Assembly (NCBI GenBank): GCA_051814705.1
Contig: JBPWQW010000004.1
Coordinates: 186,001-250,000, forward strand
DNA: 64,000 nucleotides
Direction of reading: 5' to 3'
Origin: Geojedonia sp051814705
GTDB taxonomy: Bacteria > Bacteroidota > Bacteroidia > Flavobacteriales > Flavobacteriaceae
Below are positions 8,891 through 16,301 of this stretch, one piece after another; positions within the stretch are counted from its first letter, which is position 1, and the number at the start of each line of letters is the position of its first letter. Under the pieces are notes generated by a model. That model worked only from the letters and a program-made list of their open reading frames with translations. It had not been told where the DNA came from and did no database searches. The translations under genes and the position numbers were made by a program.

Positions 8891-9307
8891 ATGGATAAAG
8901 GTTATGAAAAAGAACGATTTGAAAGCTTGAGTATTAAGATCTCTGTGGTTAAGAGATTTAGAAAATATTCTAAATCAATTTCAAAATCAAACTCAATGAC
9001 TTTGCTCTTGATGATGGAATTTTTTGAACAGAATGAATTGTCTCCAGAAGATGATTTCAAACCAGGATTAATTGGATTTGAAAATCGTATTAAGAAAAGA
9101 ATTAACGCACTTATAGCTATTATTAAAGATATAGAAAAGAATCAAACCAAACCCACAATGGCGATGTTGCAATCCCTATTTGCTGCAACCGAACCCAAAA
9201 AAGAAAGACGAATTATGCGCGAGAAAACTCCCGAAGAATTTAAAGCTCAATTTGAAAAGAATAAAACTGAGTCACAATCAAAAATAGATTATAAATGGAA
9301 CACGTAA
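8891..9307 (+). CDS. BfmA/BtgA-family mobilization protein
   Basis: This 138-residue basic protein starts with a region (LSIKISVVKRFRKYSKSISKSNSMTLLLMMEFF) that fits the ribbon-helix-helix-like N-terminus of the BfmA/BtgA family. Those proteins bind oriT and help the relaxase of Bacteroidota mobilizable elements. It is followed by a helix with ENRIKKRINALIAIIKDIE and a charged tail. The typical partner relaxase (BfmB/BtgB) is absent downstream, and the next gene instead overlaps by 13 bases in another frame. The family assignment is from sequence pattern; activity in transfer is inferred. Confidence 0.7.
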   Translation: MDKGYEKERFESLSIKISVVKRFRKYSKSISKSNSMTLLLMMEFFEQNELSPEDDFKPGLIGFENRIKKRINALIAIIKDIEKNQTKPTMAMLQSLFAATEPKKERRIMREKTPEEFKAQFEKNKTESQSKIDYKWNT

Positions 9308-9957
9308 ATTATATCGTCCAACTAAATATGGCATTCGAACGATTTCATAATGACACTCGGATAAAACAGGGTCACATGACCTTGTATTTGGCTTTCTTCC
9401 AAAAGTGGAACAGGGAATTTTTTAAAACAACAATAACGATTAATAGAGAAATGATTATGGAGCGAGCAAAAATTAAATCTAAGACAACTTACCACAACTT
9501 CGTGAAAGATTTAAACGATTGGGACTATCTGCAATATTACCCATCATATCATCCAGCAAGAGGTTCTAAAATTAAGATGGCCATTTTTTTTACCAAAGCC
9601 AGCCAGAATTTGGACAACACCGTCCCAGAAGTAGGCCAAAATTTGGTAACTTCTTATAAACATAAAACAAATAAAAACTATAATAAACTGGCAAGGCCAG
9701 AAAATGAATTAGTTGTTTTAAATTTTTTTAAAGAAAACAATTGGCCAGAAATAGAAGGAAGAAAATTCTATGTTTATTATCAAACTAAAAATTGGAAATT
9801 AAGTAGAGGGCTAAATATAAAAAACTGGAAAAAGGCAGCCAATAATTTTGTTAAAAATGGTTTTATGGCAGAAAAGGAAAAACCTACCAGTCCATTTATT
9901 GGCTTTGTGGATAGAGTGCAAAGCAGAAAAGATAAAGACTATGGACAGCCGCTATAA
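9295..9957 (+). CDS. Putative helix-turn-helix DNA-binding protein of mobile element
   Basis: This 220-residue protein is typical of those sitting near the integrase of Flavobacteriaceae integrative elements, where it is usually annotated as a transcriptional regulator. The N-terminal 90 residues look like a winged-helix domain (HMTLYLAFFQKWN, then MIMERAKIKSKTTYHNFVKDL as a recognition-helix region, then a LQYYPSYHP wing). A variable linker rich in Asn/Thr follows, then a second small helical domain with NNWPEIEGRKFYVYYQTKNWK. It overlaps the upstream gene by 13 bases, so the two are coupled. A regulator or a replication initiator-like role is possible; I cannot tell which. Confidence 0.55.
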   Translation: MEHVNYIVQLNMAFERFHNDTRIKQGHMTLYLAFFQKWNREFFKTTITINREMIMERAKIKSKTTYHNFVKDLNDWDYLQYYPSYHPARGSKIKMAIFFTKASQNLDNTVPEVGQNLVTSYKHKTNKNYNKLARPENELVVLNFFKENNWPEIEGRKFYVYYQTKNWKLSRGLNIKNWKKAANNFVKNGFMAEKEKPTSPFIGFVDRVQSRKDKDYGQPL

Positions 9958-10054
9958 TCTGTTTTTAAAATTGTCGTGGAATGATACTAATTCTCAAGAA
10001 ATCATTAATGACAGCATTCAAAATTGTGTATGGTTTTTAGGTAAAATGTTCTAA
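9941..10054 (+). pseudogene. Short ORF, possible remnant at element end
   Basis: An ATG at 9941, inside the last codons of the previous gene, opens a 37-codon frame that ends at 10054, just before the convergent integrase gene. The overlap-start arrangement matches how the upstream pair is coupled. In related elements another gene usually follows here, so this may be the stub left by a deletion. It has no recognisable domain, and chance cannot be excluded. Confidence 0.25.
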
Positions 10055-10076
10055 AAGCACTTTCTATATAGGATAT

Positions 10077-11318
10077 TTATAGCTTTTCTTTCCTCTGTTT
10101 TTTCTGCGTTTTCAGTTTCTCTTCAAGAATTTTCATATCGTCACTAACTTTACGATCTACTATTTTTGCATAGTGTTGTGTTGTTCTTAGCGATTTATGC
10201 CCAAGCATTTTACTAACGGTTTCAATTGGCACACCATTGGTTAAAGTCACAGTAGTTGCAAAAGTATGTCGTGCTAAATGTGTGGTAAGTGGTTTTGTAA
10301 TGCCGCAAAGCATCGCTATTTCTTTTAAATAGGCATTCGATTTCTGATTGCTAAACACAGGAATTAAACGCTCACTTTTTATAACTTTTGGATCGTAAGC
10401 ATAACGATTTAGAATCTCTTTTGCTATAGGTAATAGAGGAATACTGCTTCGAGTATTGGTTTTGGTACGTTTAATATTTATCCATTGCTTACCATCAATA
10501 CCAATGGTAATGTCTGATTTTGAAAGTTTCTCAACATCAGAATAAGCAAGACCAGTATAACAAGAAAACACAAACATATCTCGAACCACTTTCAATCTAT
10601 CAAAATGTAATTCTTTTGTGTAAAGTATTTCTATTTCATCAGCAGTTAAGTATTCGCGTTCCACCGCTTCAAATTGCACTTTGTAATTATAAAATGGGTC
10701 ACGATCCATCCATTGATTCGCTAAAGCAATACGAATTATCTTTTTGAAATTATTAATATACTTCAATGCAGAATTATGATTGCACTTTCTAGTCGTTTTT
10801 AAAAAGAACTCTAATTTGGTTATAAATCTATAATCGATGTCTCTCAATTTATAATCTTCTAATCGGTATTCCTCTTCAATAAATTGTTTCACATGGTCAT
10901 AACAAGTCCAATAACGTTTTGCAGTACTTACAGAAATATCTTTGCCTGCTAATAAATCAGTTCTTTCATTATGTTCTTTGAATATTTCAAGAATAAATCT
11001 GGTTTTTTTACCACCACCTTTCAGTAAGTTCATCATGGAGCTTACAGTAATTAATTCGTCATTATCAATTAGCTTTTGATGAATCTTGTTTAATTTATGT
11101 TTAATATTATCAATATGGGTATTAATTTCAACAGCCTCACGATTAGTACCTAAAGCACGCTGTGATTTTTGACTCCATCTTTTAGGTTCAATCCTTCTAG
11201 TTATACTATACTCTAATCTTTTGAGATCAACGGTTAAGCGAAGGTATATTGGGGCTAAACCTTTGTTGTTTGTCTTTGATTTTAGAAGATGAAAATAGGT
11301 GTGAAAGTCGGTTTTCAT
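10077..11318 (-). CDS. int: Tyrosine recombinase (integrase) of Bacteroidota type
   Basis: This 413-residue integrase directs insertion and excision of the island. It has an N-terminal arm-binding domain (residues 1-90, with YLRLTVDLKRLEYSITRRI), a SAM-like core-binding domain (about 110-210) and a catalytic domain. The catalytic residues visible are HLARHTF (H-x-x-R), the MLGHKS histidine and the nucleophile in TTQHYAKIV. The first catalytic arginine is missing: where most recombinases have TG-x-R, this one reads TGLAYSD. Loss of Arg I is known in the CTnDOT integrase group. The C-terminus is lysine-rich. The gene starts 262 bp from the 3' end of ssrA and points away from it, the usual layout for an integrase beside its own attachment site. 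Confidence 0.93.
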   Translation of the reverse strand: MKTDFHTYFHLLKSKTNNKGLAPIYLRLTVDLKRLEYSITRRIEPKRWSQKSQRALGTNREAVEINTHIDNIKHKLNKIHQKLIDNDELITVSSMMNLLKGGGKKTRFILEIFKEHNERTDLLAGKDISVSTAKRYWTCYDHVKQFIEEEYRLEDYKLRDIDYRFITKLEFFLKTTRKCNHNSALKYINNFKKIIRIALANQWMDRDPFYNYKVQFEAVEREYLTADEIEILYTKELHFDRLKVVRDMFVFSCYTGLAYSDVEKLSKSDITIGIDGKQWINIKRTKTNTRSSIPLLPIAKEILNRYAYDPKVIKSERLIPVFSNQKSNAYLKEIAMLCGITKPLTTHLARHTFATTVTLTNGVPIETVSKMLGHKSLRTTQHYAKIVDRKVSDDMKILEEKLKTQKKQRKEKL

Positions 11319-11334
11319 AATTATATCTGTTTTA

Positions 11335-11478
11335 GGTCACTAGAAATTACCCTTAAGGTAGATATTTAAACCGAATAAACAAAATGATTTAATTATTCAA
11401 AATGCTGAAAATGAGTGAATTAATGTTGTTCTGGTGACCCCTTTTTTAAAATTAGAATAGGTCACCGATTTGGTCACC
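11335..11478. promoter_or_regulatory. Cluster of four GGTCAC/GTGACC sites between integrase and ssrA
   Basis: The hexamer GGTCAC or its reverse complement appears at 11335-11340, 11433-11439 (GGTGACC), 11460-11466 (GGTCACC) and 11472-11478 (GGTCACC). The last two are direct repeats with a 12 bp period. Repeated short sites beside an integrase gene and its target are typical of arm-type integrase sites or of binding sites for an excision factor. This is inferred from position and repetition. Confidence 0.5.
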
Positions 11479-11522
11479 TTTTATATGGTTTTAAATGATA
11501 TTATTTGATATTAAATAAAATG

Positions 11523-11557
11523 AAAAACCCTGTAAATCAAATTATTACAGGGTTTTT
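11523..11557. terminator. Bidirectional terminator hairpin
   Basis: A near-perfect stem, aaaaaccctgtaa and ttacagggttttt, with a short AT loop. Both arms give a U-run, so it can stop transcripts in either direction. It sits just past the 3' end of the ssrA gene (minus strand) and probably ends the tmRNA precursor. Confidence 0.75.
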
Positions 11558-11580
11558 AAAGAGTTTTGACACTCTAAAAG

Positions 11581-11609
11581 TGGAGTCGGAGAGAATCGAA
11601 CTCTCGTCC
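11581..11609. other. Probable attachment site: 3' end of ssrA (T-arm and acceptor)
   Basis: Inferred from the layout: an integrase gene lies immediately beyond the 3' end of the tmRNA gene with an intact T-arm/acceptor sequence. Integrative elements often use this tRNA-like segment as attB and restore it on insertion. The matching copy expected at the far end of the island is not in the window, so the core length is not fixed. Confidence 0.55.
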
Positions 11610-11970
11610 AAACAAGTAACCAAAGAGCGTTCTACACGTTTAGTTTTTTCATAGTTTTCGTTTGCAAGCTGATTAAAAACACTCTACTTACAACTTAGCT
11701 TTTTTAGCTTCAAATAGTCATCAAAGCGCTAACTATTCTAGGTTTACTTTTACGATGCCTCTAATTAGACCGCCGTTAACCAAGGCTTTCAAGAGACATT
11801 TAGCTCTCCTGCCTAGCAGGACGAGGCTCATCTTACTTTATTCAGATTAAGCAGCTAAAGCGTAGTTATTCTCGCCGTTTAAAATTTGACCTAGCCTTTT
11901 ACGTGTTTCAAAGTCATTACACGACGTGCTTACTGTTCAATTAATCTCGCTGTCAAAACCAGTCGACCCC
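11581..11970 (-). ncRNA. ssrA: Transfer-messenger RNA (tmRNA)
   Basis: tmRNA rescues stalled ribosomes and tags the unfinished peptide for proteolysis. On the minus strand the gene starts GGGGTCGACTGGTTTTGACAG and ends with a T-arm and acceptor (GTTCGATTCTC...CGACTCCA). The 5' GGGGTCG pairs with CGACTCC, leaving A at 11581 as discriminator, so CCA is added after transcription. The tag frame at 11876 down to 11847 reads Gly-Glu-Asn-Asn-Tyr-Ala-Leu-Ala-Ala-stop (resume codon GGC), the tag expected in Flavobacteriia. The short pseudoknot-rich middle fits a one-piece tmRNA. The gene is intact despite the neighbouring integrated element. Confidence 0.97.
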
Positions 11971-12314
11971 ATTTTCCTGCGACCGCGTGCCGCCAAAAGC
12001 TTTAGCGGTGGCGCAAAGCAGAAATCTCATTAATTGGATTGTAATTGTTATTTTGGCGTTACCCCGAGTTCTCGGGGTCGCGCTTTCGGCTGTCGCTTTT
12101 TTTGAGAAAATCAAAAAAGAGCTCCAACAATGCCTCAATCGCTAACGCAGTGCAAAGTTACCAAAAAGTTTGGTTAACCCTACAAATCCTCTTATTTTCG
12201 TGCAATATTATACCAGTCTTCAGTAACCCGTCTTCAGTTAGCAAATTTTTAAACTTTTTAGAAGAACAGTCGTGAATTCGTGGCTTATAAACTTAATAAC
12301 TCAAAAATTAAATT
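11971..12314. repeat. Intergenic region with palindromic repeats
   Basis: No gene is supported here. The region holds a perfect 7 bp palindrome CCCCGAG-TT-CTCGGGG (12062-12077) followed by tcgcgctttcggctgtcgc, and an imperfect one around agctttagcggtggcgc (11995-12018). Both are more GC-rich than the surroundings and look like members of dispersed intergenic repeat families. The sequence tcgtgaattcgtggc at 12270-12284 recurs at 44490-44504. The ssrA promoter must lie at its left end on the minus strand. Confidence 0.55.
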
Positions 12315-13520
12315 ATGAAATTTGCCATTATAAAAGAACGCAAAAACCCACCCGATAGACGTGTCGTGTTTTCACCTACCGAATTGTTAAAAGTTCAAGA
12401 ACAATTTCCTGATGCAAAGTTTAAAGTAGAAGCTTCAGATATTCGCGTATTTCCAGATCAGGCCTATAGTGATCAGGGCTTTGAAGTGACCGATGATGTT
12501 AGTGATTGTGAGGTCATGATTGGTGTAAAAGAAGTACCTATTGATGCTCTTATTCCAAATAAAAAATACTTTTTCTTTTCGCATACCATAAAGAAACAAC
12601 CGTATAACAGGACATTGCTACGCGCCATTTTAGATAAAAAAATAGAACTTTTTGATCATGAAACTATTGTAAATGCTCAAGGATTTCGATTAATAGGTTT
12701 TGGCCGGTACGCTGGTATTGTGGGCACCTATAATGGCTTTAGAGCCTGGGGTTTAAAATATAATTCTTGGACACTCCCAAAAGCCAATACCTTGCATGAT
12801 CAATTGGCGCTAATCGAAAAACTTAACCAAATTAAATTACCTGCTATAAAAATACTGCTTACTGGAAGCGGAAAAGTGGCTCACGGTGCCCAAGAAATGT
12901 TGGATGGAATGCATATTAAAGCAGTCTCAGTTGAGGACTATTTATCCAAAACTTTTGATGAAACTGTGTATTGTAAGATCGATGTTTTAGATTATAACAA
13001 ACGTAAAGATGGGAAAGTTATCGATATGTTCGACTTTTTTGATCATCCACAAGACTACGTTTCAGATTTTATGCGTTTTGCCAAAGTAACCGACTTTTAT
13101 ATTGCTGGACATTTTTATGGCAATGGAGCACCCTATTTTTATACAATGGACGATGTCAAGTCACCAGATTTTAACATTAAAGTGGTGGCCGATATAAGCT
13201 GCGATGTTGATGGCCCAGTTGCAACGACACTACGCGCTTCGACCATCGAAGAGCCGCTTTATGGCTATGACCCGCAAAGTGAAAAAGAAGTCGATTATAA
13301 GGCTGAAAATGCGATTGTGGTTATGGCTGTAGATAATTTACCATGTGAACTTCCTAAAGATGCCAGTGAAGGTTTTGGAGATATGTTTTTACAGCAAGTG
13401 ATCCCAGCATTTTTTAATAACGATAAGGATGGTGTTTTAAAACGTGCAAAAATTACCGAAAACGGAAAACTTACAGAACGCTTTGCTTATTTACAGGCTT
13501 ATGTGGAGGGCATCGAGTAA
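12315..13520 (+). CDS. NAD(P)-dependent oxidoreductase, alanine/saccharopine dehydrogenase family
   Basis: This 401-residue protein belongs to the alanine dehydrogenase/PNT family branch that includes lysine-forming saccharopine dehydrogenase. The N-terminal domain begins MKFAIIKERKNPPDRRVVFSP, the usual substrate-domain opening with conserved Lys/Arg. The Rossmann segment shows KILLTGSGKVAHGAQEML around residue 185 instead of a strict GxGxxG. The domain also contains FDHETIVNAQGFRLIGFGRYAG and a later VADISCDVDGPVATTLR motif typical of saccharopine dehydrogenase relatives. It probably acts in lysine or amino-acid metabolism in the cytoplasm. The precise substrate is uncertain. No operon partner is visible, as the next genes are on the other strand. 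Confidence 0.8.
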   Translation: MKFAIIKERKNPPDRRVVFSPTELLKVQEQFPDAKFKVEASDIRVFPDQAYSDQGFEVTDDVSDCEVMIGVKEVPIDALIPNKKYFFFSHTIKKQPYNRTLLRAILDKKIELFDHETIVNAQGFRLIGFGRYAGIVGTYNGFRAWGLKYNSWTLPKANTLHDQLALIEKLNQIKLPAIKILLTGSGKVAHGAQEMLDGMHIKAVSVEDYLSKTFDETVYCKIDVLDYNKRKDGKVIDMFDFFDHPQDYVSDFMRFAKVTDFYIAGHFYGNGAPYFYTMDDVKSPDFNIKVVADISCDVDGPVATTLRASTIEEPLYGYDPQSEKEVDYKAENAIVVMAVDNLPCELPKDASEGFGDMFLQQVIPAFFNNDKDGVLKRAKITENGKLTERFAYLQAYVEGIE

Positions 13521-13532
13521 AACTTTAGAATC

Positions 13533-13904
13533 TTACGGTCTAATTTTATATTCCAAAATTAAGATTGTGGCTACTCCTAAAGTATAAGAAATCAAATCAC
13601 TTATTTGAAAAGTATTTCCTAAAAGGATATTAGCCAATTTATTGCTTTGAAGATTTAAAAATTCAAGCAGCTTGAAAAGCTGTAAAAATTCAATGGCAAA
13701 AGCGAAGATTAGAACGCCAATGGCTACAGGTATGGGTTTGGCATTGACTATACTTTTGATAAAACAATATATAAGGATAACTACCAAAAAATCTCCAAAA
13801 GTAGAACGAATAAATCCGCTAGATATACATAAGGCTATGGATGCCTCAATGATCAATACGATTATGAAGCTTATAAAATAGGTTTTGCTGAATTGTAATT
13901 TCAA
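13533..13904 (-). CDS. DUF2809 small membrane protein
   Basis: This 123-residue integral membrane protein has four predicted helices. The motif FIRSTFGDFLVVILIYC after the first helix, then AIEFLQLF and a C-terminal FQISDLISYTLG, is the DUF2809 signature. Its function is unknown. It converges with the upstream dehydrogenase gene (12 bp between stops) and may be co-transcribed from the gene at 13926-14786, 21 bp away. Confidence 0.75.
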   Translation of the reverse strand: MKLQFSKTYFISFIIVLIIEASIALCISSGFIRSTFGDFLVVILIYCFIKSIVNAKPIPVAIGVLIFAFAIEFLQLFKLLEFLNLQSNKLANILLGNTFQISDLISYTLGVATILILEYKIRP

Positions 13905-13925
13905 ACTTTTCCTTCGATGTATAAT

Positions 13926-14786
13926 TTAGACTCTAAAAATTCCACCTATTGAAATGACCTTTTGAAAAAATAGAAAATGCTGTGATGCACTTTCATTTGG
14001 GTTGCTGGTCGTCCTAATATCAGACATATTAATATAACCTCCTCTCAGGTCGCCCTGTAAATAAAAATGTTTAAAGAACATGAAATTAAGCCCGACATTT
14101 ACAGAAACCCCATAGCCAGCCAAATGAAATTCATCATAACGATCTTTATTCAATAGAGTTGTATTGGATTTAGGATAAAGAATTCCGCCCTGTAGACCTT
14201 CAGTCATATTGAGCTGGAAAACATCAGTGTTTTCAATATTAAAGAGCGAAGAAATATCATCAAATCTTCCAAATTCGGCATAAATGTAATTGAGGCCATT
14301 GGTGTGCTCAAACATTAAGAAGTCTTCTGAAACAAAGAATGTTTCATTGTTATAAGTGCCATTATATAATGAGCCTTCTTCAGACAAGGGCAAATCGATG
14401 AAGCCATTTACTGTACGGTTTCTATTTCGATTCATGACATATTTCATATGGTCTGCTCCAATGGCAATGGTATAGTGATCCGATATAAAATATCCAATTT
14501 TAAAATTGGTTTGCGGAATAGTAATATTTGTTGGGTTGATATAGTCTAAATGCCAACCTTTAGGTTTGTCTTTGGCTGTGGCGTCTTTAATGGTAAAGTC
14601 GTAATCTTCACCTTTGAATCTGATATCCGATTTGGTATAAGCATCCCTATTACCACCCCAACTCACAAATAGTTTACCTTTATTAGAAGCGGTATATCGG
14701 GTGGAATCCTTGGTTTGGGAAAACGAATTAAAACTAAAACTGTAGAAAATATAAAAGACTAAAAACGTAATTGAACTTTTTTTCAT
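13926..14786 (-). CDS. Secreted outer-membrane beta-barrel-like protein
   Basis: This 286-residue protein starts with a Sec signal peptide (MKKSSITFLVFYIFYSFSFNSFSQ, cleavage after the SFSQ). The mature part is rich in aromatic-ended beta strands: GKLFVSWGGNRDAYTKSDI, NFKIGYFISDHYTIAIGADHMKY, FMFFKHFYLQGDLRGGYI, with a C-terminal VISIGGIFRV strand. That pattern suggests a small outer-membrane barrel. Family members are usually listed as hypothetical. The function is unknown. Confidence 0.7.
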   Translation of the reverse strand: MKKSSITFLVFYIFYSFSFNSFSQTKDSTRYTASNKGKLFVSWGGNRDAYTKSDIRFKGEDYDFTIKDATAKDKPKGWHLDYINPTNITIPQTNFKIGYFISDHYTIAIGADHMKYVMNRNRNRTVNGFIDLPLSEEGSLYNGTYNNETFFVSEDFLMFEHTNGLNYIYAEFGRFDDISSLFNIENTDVFQLNMTEGLQGGILYPKSNTTLLNKDRYDEFHLAGYGVSVNVGLNFMFFKHFYLQGDLRGGYINMSDIRTTSNPNESASQHFLFFQKVISIGGIFRV

Positions 14787-14879
14787 TAGATGGATTATTG
14801 TTAAATACGGTCTATCTAGACGATAAAAAAGTACTTACCTTAAACATTTTATTGAATATTTTATTGATAGTGTATGAAT

Positions 14880-15698
14880 TTAAAACGATTGAACGGTTTT
14901 TCTGATGGCTACCAAATGAGTAAGCAAGGCTTCGAGATTGTCGAGATGCAACATGTTGGCGCCGTCGCTTTTTGCATTTGCTGGATCAAAATGGGTTTCG
15001 ATAAACAAACCATCCACATTATTGACTACACCTGCACGAGCGATGGTTTCAATCATTTCTGGTCTTCCTCCCGTAATGCCAGCACTTTGATTGGGTTGCT
15101 GTAAAGAGTGAGTAACATCTAAAATGGTTGGCGCATATTGACGCATTGTTGGGATGCCTCTAAAATCTACAATCATGTCTTGGTAGCCAAACATAGTACC
15201 TCGGTCAGTAATCCAAGCTTTATCATTACCAGAATCCTTTACCTTTTGAACAGCATGTTTCATGGCTTCAGGGCTCATAAACTGCCCTTTTTTAAGATTA
15301 ACTATTTTTCCGGTTTTTGCCGCTGCAGCAACCAAATCGGTTTGACGCACCAAAAAAGCAGGTATTTGAAGCACATCAACATATTCTGCCGCCATAATGG
15401 CATCACTAACTTCGTGAATGTCGGTAACGGTAGGGATATCAAAAGTTTTAGAAACTTTTTGAAGGATTTTTAAGGCTTTTTCATCTCCAATACCCGTAAA
15501 ACTATCAATTCTACTTCGATTAGCTTTTTTAAAACTTCCTTTAAAAATATAAGGAATTTTTAAGTTATTGGTAATGTTTACTACTTTTTCAGCGATACGC
15601 AGAGCCATATCTTCTCCTTCAATAGCACATGGGCCACATAACAAAAAGAAATTATTGGAATGGGTATGTTTTAATTTTGGAACATCCTGAAGTGTCAT
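14880..15698 (-). CDS. kdsA: 3-deoxy-8-phosphooctulonate (KDO-8-P) synthase
   Basis: This 272-residue enzyme condenses phosphoenolpyruvate with arabinose-5-phosphate to form KDO-8-phosphate, the first committed step to the inner-core sugar of lipopolysaccharide. The sequence shows the DAHP/KDO8P synthase barrel motifs LLCGPCAIE near the N-terminus, FKGSFKKANRSR, GTMFGYQDMIVDFR, DVTHSLQQPN and FIETHFDPANAKSDG at the C-terminal end. Length matches the family. It is the upstream member of a minus-strand run with 13926-14786, though 93 bp separate them. Confidence 0.97.
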   Translation of the reverse strand: MTLQDVPKLKHTHSNNFFLLCGPCAIEGEDMALRIAEKVVNITNNLKIPYIFKGSFKKANRSRIDSFTGIGDEKALKILQKVSKTFDIPTVTDIHEVSDAIMAAEYVDVLQIPAFLVRQTDLVAAAAKTGKIVNLKKGQFMSPEAMKHAVQKVKDSGNDKAWITDRGTMFGYQDMIVDFRGIPTMRQYAPTILDVTHSLQQPNQSAGITGGRPEMIETIARAGVVNNVDGLFIETHFDPANAKSDGANMLHLDNLEALLTHLVAIRKTVQSF

Positions 15699-15736
15699 TT
15701 CTTTTAAATTTCAAATTCAAGATGCAAAGATAATCA

Positions 15737-16096
15737 TTAAAAGGTTCGTTTGATACTATTTCTTATGATCCATAAGGCCATCACAAAATTGCTCACGATA
15801 AATAAGCCTCCAAACATTAAAAACTTTTTGGTGGATTCTGATATTGTGAAAACGTTTAACCAATCAAATATATAGGCCAATATCAAATAAGAAGATAAAC
15901 ATACAAAGGTAATTCCTAGAGTAAAATTAAGTTTTGTATTAGGTTTTATGAGTTGCCATGCAAAGGGAACACCAAACAACAAAATGGGAAAGGCTGTAAT
16001 ACCTTCACTTTGATTGACATGGGTGAACCAATAGCCTGTAACAGCGATATAATATAGATAGGGGATAAATTTGGAATATTTACCAATTGTTTTCAT
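15737..16096 (-). CDS. Small integral membrane protein
   Basis: This 119-residue protein has four hydrophobic helices (about 9-24, 32-48, 55-75 and 89-110) separated by short loops and a basic C-terminus. I do not recognise the family. It lies upstream of kdsA on the same strand with a 38 bp gap and may be co-transcribed. It is divergent from typA. Confidence 0.65.
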   Translation of the reverse strand: MKTIGKYSKFIPYLYYIAVTGYWFTHVNQSEGITAFPILLFGVPFAWQLIKPNTKLNFTLGITFVCLSSYLILAYIFDWLNVFTISESTKKFLMFGGLFIVSNFVMALWIIRNSIKRTF

Positions 16097-16270
16097 AATT
16101 AAGACGTTTTAGTACAGATGAATTGCCTGTTTATAAAAATTATTTGTCAGAACGGCAATTTAATTAATTAATCAAACGGAAAATACAAATAGTACATTAT
16201 GTGTTTTGTAAACAATAACATTTATTTAACTTATAAAGTGATTATTGTAAATGGTGTAAAAAATATATTG

Positions 16271-16278
16271 TACCTTTG
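16271..16278 (+). promoter_or_regulatory. Bacteroidota -7 promoter element of typA
   Basis: TACCTTTG matches TAnnTTTG, 23 bp upstream of the typA start codon. A TTG lies about 23 bp further upstream. The element sits in the 205 bp gap (16097-16301) between divergent genes. Confidence 0.65.
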
Positions 16279-16301
16279 CCCGCCTAAAATACGGCAGCAT
16301 T

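Noticed and set aside
12045..12275. A 76-codon ORF upstream of the dehydrogenase, and a 61-codon ORF on the opposite strand
   Set aside because: They run through palindromic repeats and part of the ssrA 5' region and have no protein-like features.
14874..15473. Two plus-strand ORFs over kdsA
   Set aside because: They are antisense shadows of a well-conserved enzyme.
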